Assembly (NCBI GenBank): GCA_003569365.1
Contig: BGOS01000005.1
Coordinates: 1 to 64,000 of the forward strand
DNA: 64,000 nucleotides
Origin: Anaerolineaceae bacterium
Lineage (GTDB): Bacteria; Chloroflexota; Anaerolineae; Anaerolineales; UBA11657
Reading direction: 5' to 3'
The notes under the pieces are model-generated. The model did no database searches and was not told where the DNA came from. It saw only the letters and a list, made by a program, of their open reading frames with translations. Shown here piece by piece: positions 20,094-28,377 of this stretch. The translations under genes were made by a program, and so were the position numbers. Every line of letters starts with the position of its first letter. Position 1 is the first letter of the stretch.

Positions 20094-22307
20094 TCACACC
20101 GCTGCGTGCAGCGCCGCCAGAACGCGCGCCGGCGTCAGGGGAAACTCGTCGATCCAAACTCCGATGGCTGCATGCACCGCCGCAGTCACTGCCGGTGCGT
20201 ACGGCAGATACGGCATCTCCGCCATGCCGCGTGCGCCCCACGGCCCCTGCGGGTCGGCGTACTCCAGGATCACAGACTGGACGCGGTCCGGCACATCGAG
20301 CACGGTGGGAATGAGATACGTAGAAAGCTGTTTGGTCTTGATTGCGCCGTCGTCCGAAATAAAATTTTCGAGTACAGCATACCCGTGCGCCTGCACGATG
20401 CCGCCTTCAATCTGCCCTTCCACTTGCTGCGGATTGATGGCGCGCCCCACATCATCGGCGCAAACCACATTCAGCACGTGCACGTGGCCGGTTTCAATAT
20501 CCACCTCCACATCCACGACTTCGGCGACATAGCCGTAGGAAATATTCGGGTCGCATTGGCCAGTCTGGGGATCCAGCATGGTGGTCGGGCGCGGCACATA
20601 GCGAAACGTGGCCAGCGCCGGCCGTTCCTCATCGTGCCACTTTTGCAGCGCAAGCTCGGCAGCGCCGCGGATGGAGTTGCCGGACATGAAAGTGAGCCGC
20701 GATGCCGACGCGCTGCCGGAGTTTCCGCTGCTGGCGGTGTCCGAAAAATCACCGCTGACTTTTTGCAGTGGCAGGCTCAGCGCACTGGCGGCCATCTGCA
20801 GCAGCACTCCATGCGCACCCTGCCCGCATTCAGCGGCGGCGTGGCGCAGCACCGCGCGCTCAATCTGGGCGGTGCCGTGCAGCTCAATCGTGGCCACGCA
20901 CTCTTCGGGCGCGCCGAATGAGAAGCCAATATTTTTTAGCGCGCAGGCAATGCCACGCCCGCGCTTGAGATGGGCTGCGCCAGCAGCCGGCAGCTGCCCG
21001 CCCCAGCCCGCTTGCTGTGCGCACTGGTCAACCACCTGCCGGATTGTGACCCCCGCCGGGAACGCGGTGCCGAATGCGCCGATGGCTCCCTCGCCAATTA
21101 AATTGCGGCGCCGCAGTTCAACCGCATCCATGCCCAGCTGATGCGCCAGCTTGTTCATTTGGCTTTCAACGAGGAACGCACCTTGTGGTCCGCCAAATCC
21201 GCGGAACGCGCCACTGGGCACATTGTTTGTAAGCACGGCGTAGGCATCGATCGCCACATTGGGAATGTCGTACGGGCCGATGCACATGAGCGTGGCGTTG
21301 TTGAGCACTTTGGTGGAGGTGTACGTGTAGGCGCCAGCGTCTGCCACCAGCTCGCACTCGGCTGCAAGCACGCGGCCGCTGGCATCTGCGCCAAACTTGG
21401 CGCGCATGAAATACGGGTGACGTTTGTGGTGGCCGACAATCGACTCTTCTCGGCTCCAAATTATTTTCACGGCGCGGTGCACGCCGCGTTGTGCCAGGCG
21501 CCAGGCTGCGAGTGCCAGCACCACTTGCACGGTCATATCTTCACGGCCGCCAAACGCGCCGCCAATGCTGGCATAACGAATGCGCACTTGATCCACAGGC
21601 AGGCCAAGCGCATGCGCCACTTGCGTTTGGTCCTCATGCGTCCACTGCCCCGCCACTTCCACCATCACGCGCCCCGCATCATCTATGTAGGCAAGCCCGG
21701 CCTCGGGCGCAAGGTATGCATGCTCCTGCCATGGCGTGTGATAGGTGCCGCTTACCACCGCCGCACAGTTCGCCCACGCGCCGGCCACATTGCCCTGCCG
21801 CAAACGGTTGTGCTGCAAAATATTAGTGTCGAGAGTGTCGGACAGCAGCGGTGCGCCTGGCAGCATCGCCACGCGCGGATCCGTGACAATCGGCAGATCC
21901 TCCCAATCCATTTGCAGCAGCTTCGCTGCGGCTGCTGCCTGTTGTTCGCTTTCGGCCACCACCAGTGCCACTGTGTCGCCTTCGCAGCGCGCCACATCGC
22001 TGCCCGCTTTGGCGGAGCCCGGCCCCACAATCACCGGCTGGTCATACGTAATCAGACCGTACTCATTCACTGGCACATCGGCGGCGGTGAAGACGGCCAC
22101 CACACCAGGCGCGGCAAGCGCCGCGGAAGTATCGAGGCGCAGCAGCCGCGCATGCGGCCGGCCGGCAAATACTGTTTTCATGTGCAGCATGTCGGGCCGC
22201 ACCAAATCCCCGGGGTAAAGCGACCGACCGGTTACCTTGTCCAGCGCATCGGCCCGCAGCGGCACAGCGCCGATGGAGCTGGCGCCGTTTGCAGCTGGCT
22301 TAGCCAT
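20094..22307 (-). CDS. Xanthine dehydrogenase-family molybdopterin-binding catalytic subunit
   Basis: A 737-residue large subunit of a molybdenum hydroxylase, the part that hydroxylates a purine, nicotinate-like or other N-heterocyclic or aldehyde substrate. It shows IGGAFGGREDM, GAFRGFGGPQGAFLVESQMNKLA, ECGQGAHGVLLQMAASAL, and near the C-terminus GARGMAEMPYLPYAPAV, in which the Glu occupies the place of the catalytic base. ATG 22307 is chosen: it overlaps the upstream stop by 8 bases and starts shortly before the domain; ATG 22340 would overlap more. Next to yqeB and yqeC it is a candidate selenium-dependent enzyme. The selenium would be a labile cofactor ligand, so no selenocysteine codon is expected. 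The true substrate is unknown. Confidence 0.92.
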   Translation of the reverse strand: MAKPAANGASSIGAVPLRADALDKVTGRSLYPGDLVRPDMLHMKTVFAGRPHARLLRLDTSAALAAPGVVAVFTAADVPVNEYGLITYDQPVIVGPGSAKAGSDVARCEGDTVALVVAESEQQAAAAAKLLQMDWEDLPIVTDPRVAMLPGAPLLSDTLDTNILQHNRLRQGNVAGAWANCAAVVSGTYHTPWQEHAYLAPEAGLAYIDDAGRVMVEVAGQWTHEDQTQVAHALGLPVDQVRIRYASIGGAFGGREDMTVQVVLALAAWRLAQRGVHRAVKIIWSREESIVGHHKRHPYFMRAKFGADASGRVLAAECELVADAGAYTYTSTKVLNNATLMCIGPYDIPNVAIDAYAVLTNNVPSGAFRGFGGPQGAFLVESQMNKLAHQLGMDAVELRRRNLIGEGAIGAFGTAFPAGVTIRQVVDQCAQQAGWGGQLPAAGAAHLKRGRGIACALKNIGFSFGAPEECVATIELHGTAQIERAVLRHAAAECGQGAHGVLLQMAASALSLPLQKVSGDFSDTASSGNSGSASASRLTFMSGNSIRGAAELALQKWHDEERPALATFRYVPRPTTMLDPQTGQCDPNISYGYVAEVVDVEVDIETGHVHVLNVVCADDVGRAINPQQVEGQIEGGIVQAHGYAVLENFISDDGAIKTKQLSTYLIPTVLDVPDRVQSVILEYADPQGPWGARGMAEMPYLPYAPAVTAAVHAAIGVWIDEFPLTPARVLAALHAAV

Positions 22308-23751
22308 GAGCTGGTGCTGTGCCGGCGTGCTGCAGTGCATCCAATATTTTGTAGTAGCCGGTGCAGCGACAAAGATTTCCGGTAATGGCTTGCTGCGCTT
22401 CCCAGCGCGAAGGCTGCGGGCATTCTTCCAAAAGTTTTACGCCGGCCATCAACAGGCCGGGCGTGCAATAGCCGCACTGCACCGCGCCCTGCTCCACAAA
22501 GGCGCGCTGCACCGCGTGCAACGTGCCATCCGGCGCGGCCAATCCTTCCACTGTCACAATCTCCGCGCCCTGCGCACATGGCGCCGGCACCATGCACGCC
22601 ATCACGGCAGCGCCATTCAAGAACACGGTGCACGCACCACATTCGCCTTCTGAGCAGCCTTCTTTGGTGCCTGTGAGGCCTGCGTCTTCGCGCAACATGC
22701 GCAATAGCGTCTTTTTGGACGCGCCGCTAAAGCTGGCTCGATTACCGTTGATGCGCGTAACAATCGGCGGCGCGCCGGCATCGCCATCTGACCGCCACGC
22801 TGCGTTCAACGCAGGGGCTGCACTGCTGCGGCTCCCGCCCCACAACATCACGGGCTTCTCAGCCGGGAACCAGCCCCGCGTATCGCCGGCCACAATTGCG
22901 CGCAGCGCACGCGCTACTGCAACGCGCACAATCTTGCGCCGGTACGCAGCCGGGCTGCGCAAGTCATCAATCGGGCGCGCTTGTTGCGCGGCAAGCTCGG
23001 ACGCCGCCTCTATTGCCGGCTCATCCAAAACTTTTCCGCTGAGGTGTGCTTCGGCTTGGTGTGCGCGAATTACCATCGGCGCAACAGCGCCGAGCGCAAT
23101 GCGCACATTATTCGCGCGCACGCCGGCAGCTGTCTCTGCCACATCCACAATCACCGTGGCATTTGCCAAAGAGATAGCTTGCGCCTTGCGCAAGCCCATC
23201 TTTACAAACATGCCGCGCTCTGTGGCTTTCATGGGCGCAAAAGTAATCGCGACCAGCAGCTCATCCGGCTGCATCACGCTGCGGCGGACGCCGGTGTAAA
23301 AGTCGCGCAGTGCAACGCGCCGCTCGCCGCGCACCGAACGCAGCGTAACCGCCGCATCCAGCGCCAGCAGCGGCGTGATCGTGTCGTTCGCCGGCGATGC
23401 CGTGATCAAGTTTCCGGCAACCGTGGCGCGGTTGCGGATTTGCGGCGCGCCCACTTCCCAACACGCTTGCGCCAGCGGCCAGGCCCGCTCCACAATCAGC
23501 GGCGCAGCCACGCATTGGTTGTGCGTCACAAGCGCACCCAACTGAATTTCTTCAGCCGCATTCAGCTCGATCGTAGCCAGACCGGGCACGTTGGAGATGT
23601 CAACAATCACACTCACGTCCGGGCGCACGTGCCGTTCCAACTCGTTCAGCAGATCCGTGGCGCCAGCCATGATGCGCGCCTGCGGCCCGTGCTCGGCAAG
23701 CAGCGCAAGCGCCTGCTCCAGTTCACTTACAAGGTGATAGGTTTGCCACAT
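22300..23751 (-). CDS. Fused FAD-binding and 2Fe-2S subunit of the molybdenum hydroxylase
   Basis: A 483-residue electron-transfer subunit. The N-terminal about 290 residues are the FAD module (IMAGATDLLNEL, GAPQIRNRATVAGNLITASPANDTITPLLALDA). The C-terminal about 160 residues are the 2Fe-2S module with all eight cluster cysteines visible: GCSEGECGACTVF plus the following ACMVPA, and QCGYCTPGLL with GNLCRCTGYY. Electrons would pass from the Mo site through the two clusters to FAD. In many bacteria these are separate XdhB and XdhC proteins; here FAD precedes Fe-S in one chain. It overlaps the catalytic subunit start by 8 bases. Confidence 0.92.
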   Translation of the reverse strand: MWQTYHLVSELEQALALLAEHGPQARIMAGATDLLNELERHVRPDVSVIVDISNVPGLATIELNAAEEIQLGALVTHNQCVAAPLIVERAWPLAQACWEVGAPQIRNRATVAGNLITASPANDTITPLLALDAAVTLRSVRGERRVALRDFYTGVRRSVMQPDELLVAITFAPMKATERGMFVKMGLRKAQAISLANATVIVDVAETAAGVRANNVRIALGAVAPMVIRAHQAEAHLSGKVLDEPAIEAASELAAQQARPIDDLRSPAAYRRKIVRVAVARALRAIVAGDTRGWFPAEKPVMLWGGSRSSAAPALNAAWRSDGDAGAPPIVTRINGNRASFSGASKKTLLRMLREDAGLTGTKEGCSEGECGACTVFLNGAAVMACMVPAPCAQGAEIVTVEGLAAPDGTLHAVQRAFVEQGAVQCGYCTPGLLMAGVKLLEECPQPSRWEAQQAITGNLCRCTGYYKILDALQHAGTAPAHG

Positions 23752-23849
23752 AGTTTATTTTGGAATTGGGAATGGTGAAGTAATGGAGCCTTCTTCTGCA
23801 AAACTTTTACCTCGAGGGCCGCAAGCAGCCCGCCGCGATACCTTGCACA

Positions 23850-24674
23850 TCAGGCGCTGCCGCCGGCAGCTGCCGGCTTGACGGCTGCAGCCATCGGCGC
23901 GCCAGTGCCGCCCCGCCGCAGCATAATGATCTCAGCCAGAATGCTCACCGCAATTTCTTCCGGTGTTTCGGCGTTTAATTCCAGACCCATCGGCGCTCGT
24001 ACACCGGCAAGCTGCGCAGCGCTAATGCCGCGTTCGTGCAGTGCGTCCACAGTTGTGGCCCAGCGGCGCTTGGAACCAATCACACCAAAGTAAGCGTGCG
24101 GCTGCGCCAACAGCATGGGCACGTAGTCCAAATCCACAGCCATGCCACGCGTGGGCAGCACAATGTACATGTTGCGGTGAAATGTGAGCGCAGCCGGCAG
24201 TGCCGCCGCAGCCAGCACCAGGTACTCATCCGCGCCCGGCACAGCCTGCGCGTTGCAAAACTCCGCCCGGTCATCCGTGAGTACCACGCGGAACCCCAGC
24301 CAGCCGCCGAGCCGCACAAGTGCAGCGCCCACATGCCCGCCTCCGATCACAAGCAAGGTTGGCAGTGGCTCAGCGGGCTCCACAAAAATCTCCATGGTTC
24401 CACCGCATATGCCGGGATCCCCGACCTTTAGATCCATAAGTGAATAGTGCAGCAACTGCGGCTGGCCGCTGCGCAGCGTCTCGCGCGCCGCATCGATCAC
24501 ACGGCTTTCCATCTGACCGCCGCCCACCGTTCCCAGCAGGCTGCCGTCGAGCCGCACCAGCATTTTTGTGCCGACGCTGCGCGGGACGGAGCCGCGTGTG
24601 CTCACCACCGTGCACAACGCCGCACTCTCGCCGCGCCGCAACAACGCATCCAGCTCGGCCAGTACGCGTTGCAT
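23850..24674 (-). CDS. XdhC/CoxI family molybdenum-hydroxylase maturation factor
   Basis: A 274-residue protein with the XdhC/CoxI N-terminal module (CTVVSTRGSVPRSVGTKMLV, GTVGGGQMESRVI) and C-terminal Rossmann module (LLVIGGGHVGAALVRLGGWLGFRVVLTDDR, GVIGSKRRWATTVDALHERG). In characterised systems such proteins bind molybdenum cofactor and insert its sulfurated form into the apo-enzyme. The gene is 98 bases upstream of the FAD/Fe-S subunit. Its ATG overlaps the thioesterase stop by one base (TGATG), so the two are coupled. Confidence 0.9.
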   Translation of the reverse strand: MQRVLAELDALLRRGESAALCTVVSTRGSVPRSVGTKMLVRLDGSLLGTVGGGQMESRVIDAARETLRSGQPQLLHYSLMDLKVGDPGICGGTMEIFVEPAEPLPTLLVIGGGHVGAALVRLGGWLGFRVVLTDDRAEFCNAQAVPGADEYLVLAAAALPAALTFHRNMYIVLPTRGMAVDLDYVPMLLAQPHAYFGVIGSKRRWATTVDALHERGISAAQLAGVRAPMGLELNAETPEEIAVSILAEIIMLRRGGTGAPMAAAVKPAAAGGSA

Positions 24675-25138
24675 CAGCCAGCACGCACAAACCAGCCCAG
24701 GTCCGCGGGCGCGCCAACCAACTGCTGCTCCGCCGGCACATCCAGCAGCAACGCTTCAGCCTCGGCTGCAATCGTACCGCCCGGCAGCTGCAGTTCCGCG
24801 CATGCCTGCGTGCTGCGGCCGCGCTGGCGCACCAGCCAGCCGCGCCCGCGCAGCTCCATGCCCACCGGCACGGGGCAGCGGTAGCGCACTTCCAGCTTGC
24901 CGGTAAAAGTAAAGTGCGCCGGGTTTGCAACCATCAGCGTGCGGCCGCACAGTTCATCCAGCACCGCCGCCACCACGCCGCCATGCGCTATGCCCGGATA
25001 GCCCTGAAAATTTTCGGGGATCGAAAATGTGCAGCCCACTCCGGCTTCACCTTCGTCTTCAAATGCAAGGCGCAGCCCAAACGGATTTTGCACCCCGCAT
25101 ACAAAGCACATATTAGAACTGGGTTGGCGGCGGCTCAT
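24674..25138 (-). CDS. PaaI-like hotdog-fold thioesterase
   Basis: A 154-residue hotdog protein. The segment FQGYPGIAHGGVVAAVLDELCGR (about 44-66) is the typical active-site helix of PaaI/YdiI-type acyl-CoA thioesterases, and LEVRYRCPVPVGMELRGRGW is the matching strand. The N-terminal CFVCGVQNPFGLRL is a common variant in this group, with two cysteines and an NPxGL motif. It is probably co-transcribed with the xdhC-like factor, with which it overlaps, although no link to purine metabolism is obvious. The substrate is unknown. Confidence 0.85.
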   Translation of the reverse strand: MSRRQPSSNMCFVCGVQNPFGLRLAFEDEGEAGVGCTFSIPENFQGYPGIAHGGVVAAVLDELCGRTLMVANPAHFTFTGKLEVRYRCPVPVGMELRGRGWLVRQRGRSTQACAELQLPGGTIAAEAEALLLDVPAEQQLVGAPADLGWFVRAG

Positions 25139-25243
25139 AAAATTTCTACTTCATGATGATAGCATGCGCCGCCCAAGAGCACTGCATCAAGCGCTGCAGC
25201 GTGCAGCTATCTTACGGGCTCACCAGCGGGCTGCCCGCCGCGA

Positions 25244-25732
25244 TCAGTTTTTTAGGGCAGAGAGCATGCTGATTAGTTCGGGCAACATTTGCTGTGCCCT
25301 GTCCACCTGCTTCAGCACCGGAGAGAAATCACTCACGCTGTAAGTTTCGGTAAAACTGCGCAGTGCGGTTGCACCGGCAAGCTGCAGCTTCAACGCCTGC
25401 AGGAAGTGCGCATGCAAATCCGCCGCCTCTGCGGGCGGCACATAGGCAAGCGCCAATTCGTTAAGCACCGTCAGGTCTTGCGCCAAGTCTGTCACATCCG
25501 CCCGCCAGCCGGCATCAAACACCTGCAACGGCTCGCGCACCTCGCGCTCCACAATCGTGCGCTGGCGCTGCAGCAGGTCTGTGGTCTGGGCCAGTGCCGG
25601 CCGCATGAATGCTGCGTAATGGATGAGCTGCCGCCCGCTTTGCACGGCCGCAATTTGGCAGCCGCAAAGCAGCAGCGCAGCCAGCAGCCCGCCGGCAGCT
25701 TTCGCCACGGCCCGTCCGGTTGATTTATTCAT
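25244..25732 (-). CDS. Small predicted lipoprotein of unknown function
   Basis: A 162-residue protein beginning MNKSTGRAVAK, then a hydrophobic stretch (14-23) ending in a lipobox-like LCGC with Cys25, suggesting a lipid-anchored extracytoplasmic protein. The rest is mostly helical with no motif I recognise. ATG 25732 is preceded by AAGGTGA at about 7 bases; the longer frame to 25759 would put charged residues ahead of the signal and lacks this site. It sits between cofC and the thioesterase, so it may merely separate the F420 and molybdenum clusters. Confidence 0.7.
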   Translation of the reverse strand: MNKSTGRAVAKAAGGLLAALLLCGCQIAAVQSGRQLIHYAAFMRPALAQTTDLLQRQRTIVEREVREPLQVFDAGWRADVTDLAQDLTVLNELALAYVPPAEAADLHAHFLQALKLQLAGATALRSFTETYSVSDFSPVLKQVDRAQQMLPELISMLSALKN

Positions 25733-25783
25733 GGCAGTCACCTTAGCAGGTGGTGCCATTTCCGTGCCAGTCCGGCCGGCTGG

Positions 25784-26395
25784 CTACGCCGGTTTGCCGT
25801 TCGCGAGCCCGTTGATCATGTGCAAATCCTCCGGCAGATCAACATCCATTGCGAGGCCGGGCAATTTGCGCTCGCAGTACGGCACGCCAGCCGCCCGCGC
25901 TGCTGCCGCATGGGCCTGCAGGCTGTCCGGGCCAAAAGCGTATTTGATTGCGCCCGGCGGCTGCACAAATAGTGCATTGGTGCCACTGCCATGGCGGTCC
26001 GGCGCAGCCACAACTTGCGGGCCGGATCCGGCGTCCGCCAGCAGCGCTTCCAAATCCGCAGCCACCAACAGTGGCAGATCAATCGGCAGGATGAGCACAG
26101 CAGCAGCGCCCTGCAAGCGCGCTGCTTCCGTTGCCCGCTCCAGTGCCGCATTTAGTTCTGATGCAGGACCCTCGCTCACGGTTTGCACGCCCAGGTCGCG
26201 GGCAATGCGCAGCGCGCGCTGGTCCCGGCTCACCACAAGTGTGTGCTGCACGGCCGGAATATTTACAAGGATGCGCAGCGTGTGCTGCAGCCAAGCTGTG
26301 GCCAGCGCTGCGCGCTCCTTCTCCGTCAGCACTCCAGCCAGCCGGCTCTTGCCATTTTGCAAATGCTTCACCGGCACCAGCGCCCACAACGCCAT
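25784..26395 (-). CDS. cofC: 2-phospho-L-lactate guanylyltransferase
   Basis: A 203-residue nucleotidyltransferase that activates 2-phospho-L-lactate, or phosphoenolpyruvate in some bacteria, with GTP for F420 synthesis. Conserved parts include ALVPVKHLQNGKSRLAGVL (residues about 5-23), ILPIDLPLLVAADLEALL with the metal-binding Asp, and the C-terminal DVDLPEDL. The start overlaps the cofD stop by one base, so the two steps of F420-0 assembly are translationally coupled. Which three-carbon acid is used cannot be read from the sequence. Confidence 0.92.
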   Translation of the reverse strand: MALWALVPVKHLQNGKSRLAGVLTEKERAALATAWLQHTLRILVNIPAVQHTLVVSRDQRALRIARDLGVQTVSEGPASELNAALERATEAARLQGAAAVLILPIDLPLLVAADLEALLADAGSGPQVVAAPDRHGSGTNALFVQPPGAIKYAFGPDSLQAHAAAARAAGVPYCERKLPGLAMDVDLPEDLHMINGLANGKPA

Positions 26396-27351
26396 CAGCC
26401 CCCGTCCTTGCGCACAGTGAGCGTGGCCGCAAACTCCAAAGTCTCGCGCGCAAGGCGCGTGCGGTCGGCATCGGTAAGCATTACAGTGTCCGCCACCAGC
26501 ACTTCAACACCAGTAGCCCGAATCAGTTCCGCCTGCTGCGCATCGGCGCGGTCAATCACAAAGCCATCAAGCAGGCCGGAGTAAAACTGCGCCACTGCAG
26601 CCGCAGATGGAACATGGCCCAGCTCAGTCATCATTTTGGCAGCCGGCCCCTTCAACGCCAGCCCGCCCACAATTGGCGAAACGGCAACTGCCGGCGCCGG
26701 GCGCGCCTGCAGTTGGTCGCGCACTCCGGGCAGCTCCAATATCGGACCAATACTTACGTAAGGATTAGAAGGACAAATCACAATTGCGCTGAGTCCGGTT
26801 TGAGAAATGCTATTCAGGGTGAAATTTGCACTTGCATACTTTGCGCCATCAAATGCGAAACCAGTTACCACCGGCACGCAGCGCTGGCGCACAAAATATT
26901 CCTGGAAAGCCAAAGTGCCGGCAGCGGTATGCACGAGCGTACGCACCGGCGAGTCGCTCATCGGCAGCACGTGCGTGCCAATTCCAAGCGCATCACAAAA
27001 ACCGGCGGTGATGCGCGAGAGCGGCTGCCCGTCTGCCAGGCGCCGCGTGCGCTCCACATGCACGGCCAAGTCGCGGTCGCCAAGCCGGAACCACGCGTCC
27101 CCGCCCAAGCGCTCCAATGCTCCAAGAAACTCCCAGGTCTCTCCCGCCAGCCCCCAGCCGGTCTCAGGATTGTTGATGCCTGCGAGCGTATAAATCACGG
27201 TATCGAGGTCCGGGCAAATGCGCATGCCCAGATGTTCAAAGTCATCGCCGGTATTTACGATGACGGTCAGGTCGCCGCTTGGCAGCACAGCTTGCAGCCC
27301 GGCGGCCAGCTTGGCGCCGCCCACTCCGCCTGCGAGTGCTGTCACCATCAT
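26395..27351 (-). CDS. cofD: 2-phospho-L-lactate transferase
   Basis: A 318-residue CofD/FbiA-type enzyme that joins the activated three-carbon acid to the deazaflavin FO, giving (dehydro-)F420-0. It has the opening TALAGGVGGAKLAAGLQ, the aspartate-rich VNTGDDFEHLGMRICPDLDTVIYTLAG and NPETGWGLAGETW, all strong family signatures. ATG 27351 overlaps the nitroreductase stop (ATGATG/TGA); the frame upstream of it is antisense noise. It lies in a tight operon with cofC downstream and the FbiB-C-like nitroreductase upstream. No FO synthase gene (cofG/cofH) is in the window. Confidence 0.95.
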   Translation of the reverse strand: MMVTALAGGVGGAKLAAGLQAVLPSGDLTVIVNTGDDFEHLGMRICPDLDTVIYTLAGINNPETGWGLAGETWEFLGALERLGGDAWFRLGDRDLAVHVERTRRLADGQPLSRITAGFCDALGIGTHVLPMSDSPVRTLVHTAAGTLAFQEYFVRQRCVPVVTGFAFDGAKYASANFTLNSISQTGLSAIVICPSNPYVSIGPILELPGVRDQLQARPAPAVAVSPIVGGLALKGPAAKMMTELGHVPSAAAVAQFYSGLLDGFVIDRADAQQAELIRATGVEVLVADTVMLTDADRTRLARETLEFAATLTVRKDGG

Positions 27352-27953
27352 AGCCAGTGCACCATCTCTGCCGCCGCTCTGCGCAGCGCAGGCTTGCCAT
27401 TGGAGGCGGGGTGCCCTACCGTAATCAAGGCTTGCGGCTGCCAGCTTGCGGGCAGCTGCAGCACCGCTGCCACCGTATCCTGGCAAAACATTGGCGCACA
27501 CATCCAGCACGCGCCAAGTCCGCCCGCATGCGCAGCCAGCAGCAAATTTTGCACAGCCATCGCAGTGCTTTGCACAGCCATCATGCCCTCGGCTGCGGTG
27601 CGCCGGTCATCCGCATAAGCATCCATTTCCGCAACTGTCATGCACACCACAATCACCGCAGGCGCCTCCACAATGCGCGCCCGCGAGCGCTCCGTGTCCT
27701 GAGTCACAAGTGCCGGGTCATCGCCATCCGCAAGCCGGTCGACGCGCAATCTGTCACCCATCGCAGCCGCAAGCTTTTGTTTTACATCTTGAGATTGAAG
27801 CACCGCAAAACGCCACGGCTGCCGGTTGTGGGCTGACGGCGCCCAGCCGGCAATTTCCAAAAGTTGCAGCAGTTGTTCACGTGCGACCGGTTCGGCCGTG
27901 TAGCGTCTAACCGAGCGCCGCTCGCGCAGCGCGCGCAGCATGTCTGCTGCCAT
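27348..27953 (-). CDS. Nitroreductase-family FMN protein, FbiB C-terminal-like
   Basis: A 201-residue nitroreductase-fold protein with RRSVRRYTAEPV, WAPSAHNRQPWRFAVL and LLLAAHAGGLGACWMCAP, all FMN-binding segments of the family. In mycobacteria a homologous domain is fused behind CofE (FbiB) and reduces dehydro-F420-0. Its position between cofD and cofE suggests the same job as a free-standing protein. ATG 27953 follows the PPOX stop by one base (TGACATG); ATG 27986 would overlap that gene. The role is inferred from context. Confidence 0.82.
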   Translation of the reverse strand: MAADMLRALRERRSVRRYTAEPVAREQLLQLLEIAGWAPSAHNRQPWRFAVLQSQDVKQKLAAAMGDRLRVDRLADGDDPALVTQDTERSRARIVEAPAVIVVCMTVAEMDAYADDRRTAAEGMMAVQSTAMAVQNLLLAAHAGGLGACWMCAPMFCQDTVAAVLQLPASWQPQALITVGHPASNGKPALRRAAAEMVHWL

Positions 27954-27954
27954 G

Positions 27955-28353
27955 TCAGTCCATTGCTGATACGTGTTCAGGAACAATCCGGTAGGTTACA
28001 CGCGTCTCGCCGCGATAGAAAGGATACGGCTTGCCCAGATATTTTTCGGACAAGTGATCGATCATGTCGCGTGCGCCGTCCTCCGTTACATCCACCACGC
28101 GACCGCGAATTTGCACATAGCGATACGGGTCAGCCGGATCCGAAATGGCAAGCGCCACCGCCGGTTTGCGGCTGAGCACACGATCCTTGACGCGGCCGCG
28201 GGCGCTGTTCACAATAATGTGCTCGCCGTCGTAATCAAACCAAACCGGCGTTACTTGCGGCGTACTGTCGCGCAGCGTTAGCGCCAGGTTTGCAAATGCC
28301 TTCTTGTCATACGTCAGCAGATCTGCCAACTTGTCCGGGATTGTTACAGCCAT
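27955..28353 (-). CDS. PPOX-class F420-dependent split-barrel protein
   Basis: A 132-residue flavin/deazaflavin split beta-barrel protein. Segments VTPVWFDYDGEHIIVNSARGRVKDRVL and YVQIRGRVVDVTEDGARDMIDHLSEKYLG are typical of the PPOX (pyridoxamine oxidase-like) F420-binding group. It would reduce an unknown substrate, or bind F420, in the cytoplasm. The Shine-Dalgarno AGGAG lies 9 bases before the ATG. It stands between cofE and the nitroreductase, so it is co-expressed with F420 synthesis. Confidence 0.88.
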   Translation of the reverse strand: MAVTIPDKLADLLTYDKKAFANLALTLRDSTPQVTPVWFDYDGEHIIVNSARGRVKDRVLSRKPAVALAISDPADPYRYVQIRGRVVDVTEDGARDMIDHLSEKYLGKPYPFYRGETRVTYRIVPEHVSAMD

Positions 28354-28377
28354 GCTTGCACACTCCTAAAATATTTT

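Noticed and set aside
19294-20921. Long plus-strand open readings (412 and 370 residues) across the yqeB/xdh region
   Set aside because: They are antisense to genes with clear motifs, and have low-complexity Arg/Ala/His-rich translations typical of GC-rich shadow frames.
21141-22385. 414-residue plus-strand reading
   Set aside because: Antisense to the xdh Mo subunit with its complete motif set; composition is that of a shadow frame.
26131-27618. 495-residue plus-strand reading
   Set aside because: Antisense to cofC, cofD and the nitroreductase, all of which are well supported.
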